A stretch of DNA of 64,000 nt, from contig JAEOAD010001901.1 in the NCBI GenBank assembly GCA_036365145.1, positions 41,926 through 105,925 on the forward strand. Direction: 5' to 3'. How positions within the stretch are numbered: position 1 is the stretch's first letter; each line of letters starts with the position of its first letter. The notes under the pieces are model-generated. The model had not been told where the DNA came from. It worked only from the letters and a program-made list of their open reading frames with translations, and did no database searches. Shown here one piece after another: positions 13,874-24,912 of the stretch. The position numbers and the translations under genes were made by a program. This stretch comes from Orientallactaga sibirica (lineage: Eukaryota; Chordata; Mammalia; Rodentia; Dipodidae).

Positions 13874-16800
13874 CCAATGCTTCTCAAACTTTTCCATAAA
13901 ATAGAAGAGGAAGGAATTCTACCGAAATCCTTCTATGAAGCCAGCATCACCCTGATACCCAAACTGGACAAAGACAGATCAAAAAAAGAAAACTATAGAC
14001 CAATCTCCCTCATGAACATAGATGCAAAAATTCTCAACAAAATACTGGCAAACAGAATACAAGAATATATCAGAAAGATTATTCACCCTGACCAAGTAGG
14101 CTTTATCCCAGAGATGCAGGGATGGTTCAACATACGCAAATCCATAAATGTAATACACCATATAAATGGTCTGAAGGACAAAAATCACATGGTCATCTCA
14201 ATAGATGCAGAAAAGGCATTTGACAAAATCCAACACCCCTTCATGGTGAAAGTACTACAGAAACTTGGAATAGAAGGAACATATCTCAACATAATAAAAG
14301 CTATTTATGACAAACCTACAGCCAACATAATACTTAATGGGGAAAAACTTGAAGCTTTTCCTCTAAATTCAGGAACAAGACAAGGGTGTCCACTTTCCCC
14401 ACTATTATTTAATATAGTATTGGAAGTCTTAGCCATAGCAATAAGGCAAGAGGCACTCATAAAGGGGATACAAATCGGAAAGGAAGAGGTCAAATTATCA
14501 TTATTTGCAGATGATATGATTCTATACATAACAGATCCTAAAGACTCTACCAGCAAATTATTAGAGCTGATAAACACTTTTAGCAATGTAGCAGGATACA
14601 AAGTAAACACAGAAATCAGTAGCTTTTCTATACACTAACAACAAACATGCAGAGGATGAAATCAGGGAATCTCTCCCATTCACAATTGCCTCAAAAAAAA
14701 AAATAATAAAATACCTTGGAATAAACTTAACCAAGGAAGTGAAGGATCTCTACAATGAGAACTATAAAAAACTCGAGCGACAAATCACAGAAGACACAAG
14801 GAAATGGAAAGACATTCCATGCTCCTGGATTGGAAGAATCAATATAGTGAAAATGTCAATCTTACCAAAAGTAATCTACACATTTAATGTGATCCCCATT
14901 AAAATCCCAATAGCATTCTTCACAGAAATAGAAAAAACAATACTAAAATTCATCTGGAAACACAAAAAACCTCGTATAGCCAAAACAATTTTGCGCAACA
15001 AAAATCAGGCAGGTGGTATAACCATACCCGATTTTAAGTTATACTACAAAGCCATAGTAACAAAAACAGCATGGTACTGGCACAAGGACAGACAGGTAGA
15101 TCAATGGAACAGAATAGAAGACCCAAATATTAATCCAGACAGCTACAGATACCTGATTTTTGACAAAAATGCCAAAAATACTCATTGGAGAAAAGATAGC
15201 CTCTTTAACAAGTGGTGCTGGGAAAATTGGGCATCTGTTTGTAAAAGGATAAACACAGATCCTTGTCTCTCTCCTTGCACAAGAATCCAGTCCAAATGGA
15301 TCAGGGACCTTAATATCAGACCTGAAACTCTGAAAATGCTAGAGGAAAAAGTAGGGGAAACTCTTCAACATATCGGAATAGGCAAGGACTTTCTGAATAT
15401 AACTCCAATTGCTCAGAGAATAAAAGCACTAATCAACCACTGGGACCTTATGAAATTACAAAGCTTTTGTACAGCAAAGGACACAAAAAGCAAAAAGACA
15501 ACCTACAGAATGGGAGAAAATCTTTGCCAGTTATACATCTGACAGAGGATTAATATCCAGAATATGAAAAGAACTCAAAAAACAGAATAACAAGAATTCA
15601 AACAACCCAGTTAAAAAATGGGCTACGGAACTAAATAGAGAATTCACGGAAGATGAAATACAGATGGCATATAAACATCTTAAAAAATGTTCTACATCCT
15701 TAGCCATCAGGGAAATGCAAATTAAAACCACTTTGAGATTCCATATCACTCCTGTCAGAATGGCTGCCATCAAGAAAACAAATGACAATAAGTGTTGGCA
15801 TGGATGCGGAAAAACAAGAACACTTCTACACTGTTGGTGGGAATGTAAGCTGGTCCAGCCACTGTGGAAGTCAGTGTGGAGGTTCTTGAGACAGCTAGAA
15901 ATAGATTTACCATATGATCCAGCTATAGCACTCCTAGGCCTATATCCAGAGGACTCTTCTCACTACATTAGAGATACTTGCAAAACCATGTTTATTGCTG
16001 CTCTATTCACAATAGCTAGGAAATGGAAGCAGCCTAGATGTCCGTCCACAGATGAGTGGATAATAAAGATGTGGTACATTTACAGAATGGAGTTCTATTC
16101 AGCAGTAAAGAAAAATGAAATTATGAAATTTGCAGGGAAATGGATGGATCTGGAAAGGATTATACTTAGTGAGGTAACCCAGGCTCAGAAAGCCAATCGT
16201 CACATGTTCTCTCTCATATGTGGATCCTAGCTACCAATGTATAGACTTGTGTATGAACTGGAACCAAAAATAGGTACCAGAAACTAGTAAGCGGGTAAAA
16301 GGCTATAAGGGAGGGAAGAAAGGGAAGGACTTAAGTGTATGGTAATACACATATATAAGTAGAAGAACTGAGTACAGGGAGGGGAATGGCCTAAGCGAGG
16401 CCATGGGAAGAGAATGCATACAAAAAGGGCAGGGGGAGGGACAATCTAAACTCAAGATTTTATCAATAAGACATATGTAAAATTACTTTTTTGAACAAGG
16501 GCACGTCTAGAAGATGTAGACTGTTACTAGAAAATTTTCAGTACCTGGGATGGAACTCCTTCCAGTGAGATGTTGGCCAAGGAGGTCCCGGTAGCCTCCA
16601 AAACATTAAGGCTTTTGCCAAAGCCCTTGGTTTCCCTAGAGAAATAGATAGTAAGACCCTATTGCTGAAGACATCTCATGCCTGAGAGGCAAGGACACTG
16701 AGAAAGCAAGCTGGTGCTGAGCAGAAAACCTTCTCCCTGTAGACCAGCCAACTGAAAGCTGGAAAAAGCTGCACTGCATGCAGCATATGGGAGACAGAAG

Positions 16801-17567
16801 CCATCAACAGTGAAAATAGTGGATGCTGAATATTCAAGCTTGGCCAGACAGGCCCAATGACTGAACGGGTGCAATAGTGGCGTGTCTACTCTTGGGGTAA
16901 CCAAGTGCTCCATAATTGGACTGAAGGCCCTCTCTATGGGAGGGAATACATACCCGGTACTGAAAAACCTAAGTAAAAGTCTATGGTAGGTGAGGTCATG
17001 AGCCTTGGGGGTATAAGCCTGCTCATGTCTGACTAAATGTATATACTATTCCCGCAAAGCTGCCCTGGGGACACTACACTAAATGTTAATGTCCACATAT
17101 TAACGCTATTCTCACTTCTGGCTAGAGAAGCTTCTCTTTTCAGATGGTGATGACCACTGGGATGACACAAAAGGCAACATAGTGCTGAGAAGAAGGGATG
17201 GAGGAGTGCCTAACACTGAAACACCTCTGTCACATCCTCCAGTGGCTCAGGGACCACTGCGGAAGAGGGGGCGGATAGAATGGAAGAGCCAAAGGAAGGA
17301 TATGACCTCTTACTATGCAGCTGCCCAGACAGAAATTGGCCTCGATATCCATGACCTTGCAGTGCCTAGCAATACCTTTGCAAGACCCTCAAAATAGAAG
17401 AGAAAGATGATGTCATCAAATTAGGAGAGAGACTAATGGAGAAAGGGAGGGGATATGATGGAGACCGGAGTTCTAACGTGGAATGGGGGAGGGGAGGGAA
17501 ATATCAGGTGGGGTTTTTTTGGTATGTAAGATTAAAAGTCAATAAAAATTAAAAAAAAAAAAAAAAG
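13874..17567 (+). mobile_element. Young 5'-truncated L1 (copy A)
   Basis: Begins inside the ORF2 reverse transcriptase region and runs through the ORF2 C-terminus, a ~1.3 kb 3' UTR and a poly(A) tail (17552-17566). It is nearly identical to the corresponding part of copy D (from about 61060). A 13 bp tandem duplication, ccaatgcttctca at 13861-13873 and 13874-13886, sits at the 5' junction. Confidence 0.95.
13877..16230 (+). pseudogene. L1 ORF2 3' two-thirds (copy A)
   Basis: Reverse transcriptase and C-terminal part of L1 ORF2p, which reverse transcribes its own RNA at a nicked genomic target. The first segment (13877-14638) holds the RT palm, including '[11 protein letters not shown]' and an intact FADD catalytic motif near codon 210. 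A 2-base loss near 14610 breaks the frame before thumb sequence resumes at 14739-15542. A second break near 15484 precedes the C-terminal segment 15664-16230, which has the Cys-rich motif (CWHGC…HCWWEC) and ends at a normal-looking stop. The endonuclease is missing through 5' truncation, so the copy is dead. Confidence 0.9.
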
Positions 17568-17952
17568 CAGACACTCCAAGCAGTTTGGGGCTGCTCTCCG
17601 AGAACCCACCTCTGATGTGCAGCCCTGGAGCATGTCTATTCACACCCAGCACTTTGTGAGACAATGGTCTTATTTGTGTGACACTGGGCCCCACTACAGC
17701 CTCATCACAGCAGCAGCTCCTGGAACCATGTGCATTTCATGACCACTCCACACATTTTTTCATGCTGCTGAAACCAAAACCAGGTGTTCAGGACTGCAGG
17801 ACACAGCCATATTCTTAATTTAGGGATGAAATAAATCATGATCTTGAAAAGCAGGTTTCTTTTCCAGTTCCACCTCTTTCCAAGAGTTTGCATTTATATC
17901 AGTCTTTCCTCAGGCATCCTCCCCCCATTATTATTATTATTATTATTATTAT
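17568..17952. other. Unique sequence ending in (ATT)n
   Basis: No gene seen. The right end is an (ATT)n run at 17927-17953 that grades into the poly(T) of the next SINE and probably grew from its tail. Confidence 0.5.
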
Positions 17953-18107
17953 TTTTTTTTTTTGGTTTTTCGAGGTAGGGTCTCACTCTGGCCCAGGCTG
18001 ACCTGGAATTAACAATGTAGTCTCAGGGTGGCCTCGAACTCCCGGCGATCCTCCTACCTCTGCCTCCCAAGTGCTGGGATTAAAGGCATGCGCCACCAAG
18101 CCCGGCT
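17953..18107 (-). mobile_element. B1-like SINE
   Basis: Poly(T), 'ggtttttcgaggtaggg' and the full reversed B1 body end at 'caccaagcccggct'. An imperfect duplication of 'cctcccc…attatt' flanks it, differing in C-run length. Confidence 0.9.
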
Positions 18108-18990
18108 CCTCCCCATTATTTTAAAGTCAAGCAGTTGTGCTGTCTTCCTTAAGATTGTTAATATGCTTGACAATAGCAGCTTCAGTAACCTAAAACCAGT
18201 TTTAGTACCTGTAATTTTAACTTGCTTAAGGTTTTCCAACTTAAAATCTTAAATCTCTCAGTCCAATATCTTTAGCCAAGTCCATCAGTCTATTAAAAAT
18301 TTAACCATTATCAAACTCTGGGCATGAGCAGCAGAACACAGGCATCCCTTTTGCCAGTAGCCTAGTTACAACAAAGGCCTGAATAACTGAACACTGAAAA
18401 GACACTGGGGCTGGCTTCACCTTCTGCTCTCTTCCAGGCTCTGCTCAGTACCTGTAGCGGGAGCAGCTGCCACTTTCTCAAGAAGTCAGCAGGCACCAGA
18501 GCCATTTGTCAGGTCCCAGAGCAACACGATGCTGGGTAACAACCCTACCTTCCTGGTACTCAAAGCAAAGCCAGGATAATTAGTCAGGGCATTTCTTAAC
18601 CCAGGCAGGAAGTCCTCAGAGTGCCCAGCATGCAGGGCTGGAAACCTGCTGCATGCCTAATCATTTCATGCCAATCCAGACTACTTTTCTCTGTATCCCA
18701 AATGGGCTTATTTCTGACCTTTCCTCCATGAAGTGTTTCTTGCCAGTACTTCTGCCATCCCCTGCTCAGCTGGAATAAGGCCTTTCCAGCTGCTAGAAGT
18801 TTCCACTCTGTCCTCAGCATATTCTTTGGGCTTTTTGTTCTACAAGATCTATCCATGGGCAGGATCTCAGGGCTACTCTTCTTGCCTTCCCAGATCCCCT
18901 ATTCACCCTAAACCTGCTTTAACCAGATTTCTCTCCCAATATCTGCTCCTCTCACCCATGGATGCTTTTTTGTAAAAATGTGATACATGT
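18108..18990. other. Unassigned sequence
   Basis: Moderately GC-rich stretch with short frames on both strands (e.g. minus 18596-18856). None has a recognisable domain. It may be an old repeat, but I could not name it. Confidence 0.3.
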
Positions 18991-19208
18991 GCTGGATAGA
19001 GGGCTTACTCGTTAAGGTGCTTGCCTGCAAAGCCTAGCAACCCAAGTTCTATTCCCACACATCCACCTACAGCCAAATACACAAAGTGGCACATGTGTCT
19101 AGAGATCTTTTTTTTTTTGTTTTTTTAGTGTATGGAGTTCCTGGAGTGCCCAATCTGTCTCTCTTCTCTCTACTTCTCTGAGCTTGAAAATAAATTTTAA
19201 AATTTTAA
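18991..19208 (+). mobile_element. ID-headed SINE
   Basis: Head 'gctggatagagggcttac', then 'ttgcctgcaaagcctagc', an internal T-run, a C/T-rich stretch and an AATAAA-type A-rich tail. Confidence 0.75.
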
Positions 19209-19223
19209 TTAAAAATTTGGTAT

Positions 19224-19365
19224 GCTGGGCATGGTGGCATACACCTTTAATCCCAGTACTCAGGAGGCAGAGGTAGGAGGATCACATGAGTTCAAGTCCA
19301 CCCTGAAACTACATAGTGAATTCCAGGTCAGACTGAGCTGGAATAAGAACCTACCTCAAAATACC
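19224..19365 (+). mobile_element. B1-like SINE
   Basis: Forward B1: 'gctgggcatggtggcatac', 'tttaatcccagtactcagg', 'aggcagaggtaggaggatc', then the right half. Confidence 0.85.
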
Positions 19366-19506
19366 AACAAAAAATATGGTATATGTGTAGCTGTGTATTT
19401 ACATGTTCATGTGTGTGCAATACATGTGCGTATACATGCTTTTGTGCACACAGGGGATGGGGATAAAAGATAATTTTATGTGTTATTTCCAGGAATGTCA
19501 TCTGCA

Positions 19507-19661
19507 TTTTTTTTTTTGTTTTTTCAAGGTAGGGTCTCACTCTGGCCCAGGCTGACCTGGAATTCACCATGTAGTCTCAGGGTGGCCTTGAACTCATGGC
19601 GATCCTCCTACCTCTGCCTCCCGAGTGCTGGGATTAAAGGCGTGCACCACCATGCCCGGCT
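19507..19661 (-). mobile_element. B1-like SINE
   Basis: Reversed B1 with poly(T) head and 'accatgcccggct' end. 'catctgcattttt' occurs on both sides, consistent with a target-site duplication. Confidence 0.9.
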
Positions 19662-19689
19662 CATCTGCATTTTTGAGATAGTGTTATAG

Positions 19690-19870
19690 GAATTTATGAA
19701 TCAATGAAAATAATCAGGCAAAATCCACTTAAAAGAGGGGGAGAGAGCCTTTATTCATGTGCAGACCTCTGCTGGCTAATGCTGAAAACCTGACAGAGGC
19801 CCTGAACTCAGATTGAGCTGGATTTATATACCTTTTATAATTGTTTGTCTGAATTCTTCCATGCTTAGAG
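19690..19870 (-). mobile_element. LTR-like promoter/poly(A) core
   Basis: On the minus strand a TATAAA ('ggtatataaatccagc') precedes, by about 80 bases, 'catgaataaaggctctctc'. That spacing is typical of an LTR U3-R-U5 core. It differs in sequence from the LTR at 19966-20597. Boundaries are uncertain. Confidence 0.35.
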
Positions 19871-19965
19871 AGGGAAGAGATTTACATCCATTGTAAGGAA
19901 AGTGTAAGAAAAGGGGAGGGCATGCAGCCTGAAATTCCCGAAGCGATTTGAATCATGGCCCCAAA

Positions 19966-20597
19966 ATGTAAGGAATGTGTAGGAGAAAAGCAAGAAAGAA
20001 CATCGGACTTGATCTCTACAGACAGATTGTTTATTGAGAGGTATAGTGAGGGGTAGCAGCCTTCCCTCAGGATGAAGGCTGAAGCACCGAGTCAGGCTGG
20101 GGTTCAAACTTATAAGGAGCATACTAAGGAAAACATACTGAATTAGCTGAAGGTCAAAGGGAAGTAGACAAAGCATCAAAGTTATTTGCTTGTAATAGGC
20201 TCTTTAGCAGAGTTGACTAAGTAGGACTGGATGCCTTATTCTTTATGTCCTTCTCATCTTAAGGTTAGTGATTAACTTTAGTTCCCTCTAGTTCAGGGAA
20301 GGCTATTAACCCTTCATTCATAAGTGTAGGATTCTGTCAAATAAGATTAAGTACAGGCAGCTGTCTCTTGAGATAAGGTAGTTACATATTGTCTAAAGGG
20401 GTTAGGCTCAGAGTCACAGAATTCTTATTAGCTAATACTAGAGAAATCTCCCCTGCTGCAGTTTCAGAGTCAGGAAATGAAACATCTATTACTTCACTCA
20501 AAGTCCCCGGTACATTTAAATTTCTTATAGATACATTGATTATGTTCCACCTAAACTAATATAAGCAATAAACAATAAATATATGCTATTCCTTCAA
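19966..20597 (-). mobile_element. Endogenous retrovirus 3' LTR
   Basis: On the minus strand, a polypurine tract (ttgggggaaa, 20601-20610) is followed by about 630 bases with TATA-like 'ccttataagtttgaacccc', then 'ctctcaataaacaatctg', a classic R/U5 arrangement, ending near 'ttccttaca'. It lies directly downstream of the env remnant in the same orientation. Exact TG/CA ends are inferred. Confidence 0.65.
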
Positions 20598-20722
20598 TAG
20601 TTTCCCCCAATTTGAAGTCTTACCAATTTTATATAGAATACTTCAACTTTTATAAATATGAGTCTTCTTGTTTCATTGGACTATAATTAGCCCTTGGGCT
20701 GAGAGCATCTAGTAGTGTAAGT

Positions 20723-21370
20723 CTACTTAGGAGGTAAAAGAAGCAAGGCCCAAATAATAATCCAAATAATAAGATTTTTGTTAGTGGTCTGATCAGGGAC
20801 ATAGACCAGTGAGCCCATGACAAATAGCTCTCCTACAATAGTCAGGAGTTGATTAATTTTCTCTCCTTTAGCCATGCTTTCTTTAAGTCTCTTGAGTCTA
20901 TTCATAGTAATTATAGGTTTGTTTGTATAAAGCAGTGTTCCTTATGTAAATAAGCATAATCCTTTTTTATAAGCTATAAGCAGGTTTAGGCCTCTGTGGT
21001 TTTGTATAACCATATTGGCCAGGGAATTTAGCGCCTTTTGTAGGTATATCAATGACTTGGCTATTTGGTGTACATTATCTGTGAATTTAGCAGACAAGGT
21101 ATATTTAAAGTGTGTAAACTCCTATTTTTTTCATTTTTAGTTCCTATTCATGGGTGCTTCCCAGTAATATATGGATTGATCTGGCACAGAATGCTACAAA
21201 AAAATAGATAGCCCCTCCAATCATGTTTTCTATCACTATGTAGAATAGGGCTATAGCTATTCTTTTCCCCAAGTTTTAACCCTGTGTGATCATTGTTCTC
21301 ATCCCCACTGAAAATACCAGTAATGGTACCATTGCCAGACACAATTGGATAGATTGGAATCATGACCATG
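20723..21370 (-). pseudogene. Endogenous retrovirus env remnant (TM subunit)
   Basis: Decayed 3' part of a retroviral envelope gene. Reading right to left, one frame from about 21060 shows a heptad-repeat helix followed by a QN-x-RGLxLL motif and a cysteine, the signature of the transmembrane subunit of class I-like envelopes. It is interrupted by a stop at 20942-20944. The frame then resumes (20905-20723) through a charged helix and a hydrophobic membrane anchor to the terminal stop. A further open stretch, 21369-21148, may be earlier env sequence but is less certain. The paired cysteines expected after the first are not visible. It is broken and non-functional. The polypurine tract and LTR follow as expected. 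Confidence 0.7.
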
Positions 21371-21470
21371 TGAAGGGCTAATAGCCTTGCCTGAAAACTA
21401 GAGGGAACTAAAGAGCTAATAACTCTCCGTAAAACTAGCAGGCAATAAAGAAGTCACAGAGCAGAGGACT
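21371..21470 (+). mobile_element. Inverted LTR fragment
   Basis: About 55 bases ('gaagggctaatagccttgcc', then 'ctagagggaactaaag') closely match, in opposite orientation, the LTR part at about 20262-20318. It is a partial second LTR or rearranged piece, cut by the L1 that starts near 21475. Confidence 0.5.
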
Positions 21471-21474
21471 TCAA

Positions 21475-22961
21475 GTTAAGATGGTGGCATAGGAACCATG
21501 CCAAAGCAGCCTAGGGGAGTAAAAGCAAAAACAAAGCCAGCAAAATACACTCTTCTACTAAAAAGTAAGGTGAATAATAAATTATCAACCACAGCAGAGA
21601 AATAGGAGAGATCCAGAGCATCTAGAGTTAACAGAAGCATGCAAAAGCAGCTCCAGCAGCAGCTGCACCAGGTGCACGTGGCCACAGCTGTCAGGCTCGT
21701 CCTAAGCTGCAGGAATAAAGCCACATGAGGGGAATTTACACTCACACCCAGGCTCTGTGCAAACTCAAGAAGTGTGGAAGGTAGGATGGCAGAGAGAATC
21801 AGAATGGCTCATGAGGAAGAGGATCATGAGGGCCAGTGGGAGAACATCAGCCACCATCCATAGCCTCCCCTCTCCCACCGACAGCACAAATGCCAGACAG
21901 CACCAGAGACCTTGGGAAGGGAACTACACAGCACCAAGCACAGACAATCAGAGCAGCCACACACAGACCCAGCCAGCCTACCTGAGACCACAGCATGGTC
22001 ACAGATAACACCAAACATGGTTGTCGTGGGTGACTTCAACTCCCACCCTCACCAATTTACAGGTGATGCCAGCCAAAATAAACAGAGATTCGGCTGGATT
22101 AAATGAGGTCACAGAAAATATGGACCTAACAGATATCTACAGGATATTTCATCCAAATGCTACAGAATACACATTCTTTTCAGCAGTACATGAAACATTC
22201 TCTAAAATAGACCATATGCTAGGATACAAAGCAAATCTTAAGAAATATAGGAAAATTAAAACAATTCCTTGCACTCTATCTGATCACAATTGGATCAAAC
22301 TACAAATCAATAGCATGAAAAGCTATAGAGCATACACAAAATAATGGAAACTAAACAATACACTACTAAATGATGAATGGGTCAATGAAGAAATTAAGAA
22401 GGAAATTAAAAAAATTCATAGAGTCAAGTGATAGGGAGAACACAACATACCAAAACCTTTGGGACACAATGAGGGCAGTCCTAAGAGGGAAATTTATAGT
22501 TTTAAGTTCCTACATATAGAAAATAGAAAGGTTGTAAGCAAACAACTTAATGCTTCACCTTAAGGCCTTGGAAAAAGAAGAACAAAGCAAAACAAAAATC
22601 CATAGATGGGAAGAAATAACAAAGATCAGGGCAGAAATTAATGAACTAGAAACCACAAAAAAATGTTAAGAATCAGTGAAACAAAGAGTTTGTTCTTTGA
22701 AAGGATAAACAAGATTGATAAACCCTTAGCAAATCTGTCCAAAAGAAAGGGAGAAGAGACACAAATTAATAAAAGTAGAGGTGAAAAAGGCACCATCACA
22801 ACATATACCAGGGAAATTCAAAAAATCATAGGGACATACTATAAGAGGATACGTTCCACTAAGTTTGAAAATGCTAAAGAAATGCATGATTTCCTTGATT
22901 TATATGACCTACTTAAATTAAATGAAGATGAGGTTAGTCATGTAAATAGACCAATAACAAG
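21475..22961 (+). mobile_element. L1 piece B1: ancestral-type 5' UTR joined to ORF2
   Basis: It starts with an L1-type 5' end ('aagttaagatggtggcatagg') like that of copy F. Near 21990 it passes directly into the middle of the ORF2 endonuclease, so all of ORF1 and the endonuclease N-terminus are missing. ORF2 fragments continue (22021-22344, 22663-22977) to the linker before the RT, then stop abruptly at about 22961. Confidence 0.8.
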
Positions 22962-24912
22962 TGTGAGACTGTTTTAGATGAAATATCTGACAAAGATTTC
23001 AAAAGAATGATGCTATCTATACTCAAAGAAATGAAAGAAGAAATAAAAAGAAATGAATGGAATCTGAGAAGAAAACAAAGGAATTAAAGAAGAAAACAAA
23101 CTCTTGAAACAGAATACAGAAAAACAGCTTAGCTAAATAAAAAGGTCATTACAGGACATGAATAAGGAAATAGAAATACTTAAGAAAAACCAGGCTGAAA
23201 CCCTAGCTCTGAAGAACACAGTCAGTGAAATAAAAAACTCTGTGGAAAGTCTCGTCAGTAGAATGGATGAAGGAGAGGACAGAATATCTAAACTAGAAGA
23301 CCAGATAACAGACCTATCGCAGTCCAACAAAGAGAAAGACAAGCTAATAGAAAGGTATGAATGGGAACTCCAAGACATGTGGGACACTATGAAAAGATCA
23401 AACATAAGAATTCAAGGTATAGCAGAGGGGGAAGAATTTCAATCCAGAGGCTTAGTAGGTGTTTTCCACAAAATCATAGAAGAAAAATTTCCCCAAATGG
23501 GGAAAGAAATGCCAATATAGATACAAGAAGCATTTAGAACACCAAACAGACAAAACCTAGACAGATCCTCTTCTTGCCATGTTATAATTAAACTACTAAA
23601 CATGTAAACCAAAGAAAATATATTGAAAGCAGTTAGAGAGAAAAAGCAAATGACCTTCAAAGGGAAACCCATCAGGATCACTGAAGATTACTCAACACAA
23701 ACTTTAAAAGCCAACAGGGTCTGGAGTGATATATTCCAAGTTCTGAAAGATAAAAACTGTCAACCGAGATTACTTTATCCTTCAAAGCTATCTATCCAAA
23801 TTTATGGATAAATAAGGACATTCCACAACAAAGACAGGCTAAAGGAATTTATGGCAACTAAGCCAGCTCTACAGAAAATATTTGCAGGAATCATTCATGC
23901 TGAAGAGAAAACAAAACACACACAGCAGGAAATAGGAAAAAATAAACCATACTCAAATAACACTTAAAACAAGTGAGTAAAGGGAAAACCAGGAAGAACT
24001 ACAAAACAAGAAAAATGGAGAGCTCAAATACATATCTTTCAATAATAACTGAATATCAATGGCCTCAATGCCCCAACCAAAAGACATAGACTTGCAGACT
24101 GGATTAAAAAGCAGGATCCTACCATCTGTTGCCTCCAAGAAACTCACCTCTCATTAAAAGATAGAAACCTTCTTAGGGTGAAAGGTTGGGAAAAGTTATT
24201 TCAAGCAAATGGGCCTAGGAAACAAGCAGGGGTTGCTATCCTAATTTCTGACAGGATAGTCTTCAAGCCAACATTAGTGAGGAAAGTTAAAGAAGGTTAC
24301 TTTATACTGATTAAAGGAACACTCCAACAGGAGGACATCACAATCCTAAACATATATGCTCCCAACACAGGGCTCCCAATTTCATCAAACAAACAGTATT
24401 AGACTTAAGGTCAGAGATAACTCATAACACAATAGTAGTGGGTGGCTTCAATACCCTGCTCTCATCACTTGACAGCTCTACCCAACAAAAAATAAACAGA
24501 GAAACATCTGCATTAAATGATATCATGGAACAAATGGACTTAACAGATATATACAAAACATTCCATCCAAATGCTGCAGAATATACATTCTTCTCAGCAG
24601 CATATGGGACATTCTCTAAAATAGACCATATATTGGCCCACAAATCAAATCTTAACAAATACAGGAAAGTTGAAATAATCCCTTGTATGTTATCTGACTA
24701 CAGTGGGATTAAACTGCAAATCAGCAACAAGAAAAACTACAGAGAATACAGAAATTCATGGAGATTAAACAGTACATTACTGAATGATGTATGGGTCATT
24801 GAAGAAATTAAAAAGGAAATCAAGAAATTCATAGAATCAAATGATGATGAGAATGCAACACACCAAAACCTTTGGGACACAAAGAAGACAGTCCTACGAG
24901 GGCAAAAGTATC
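22962..24912 (+). mobile_element. L1 piece B2: ORF1 and endonuclease, young type
   Basis: It starts near the beginning of ORF1 (matching 58560 in copy D). It contains an ORF1 fragment with coiled coil and RRM-like core (23158-23520, then broken) and endonuclease fragments (24178-24402, 24438-24920). It stops within ORF2 at 24912, where an older L1 begins. Confidence 0.8.

Noticed and set aside
13979..14610. Minus-strand frames inside L1 ORF2 (also at 61117-61371 and 61640-61867)
   Set aside because: Antisense of conserved RT codons, repeated in every L1 copy, with no start or domain of their own.
19955..19970. Retroviral primer-binding site next to the LTR
   Set aside because: A few bases (TTTTGGGGCC on the minus strand) resemble a proline-tRNA site, but the match is short and the LTR follows env, so it should be a 3' LTR with host sequence there.
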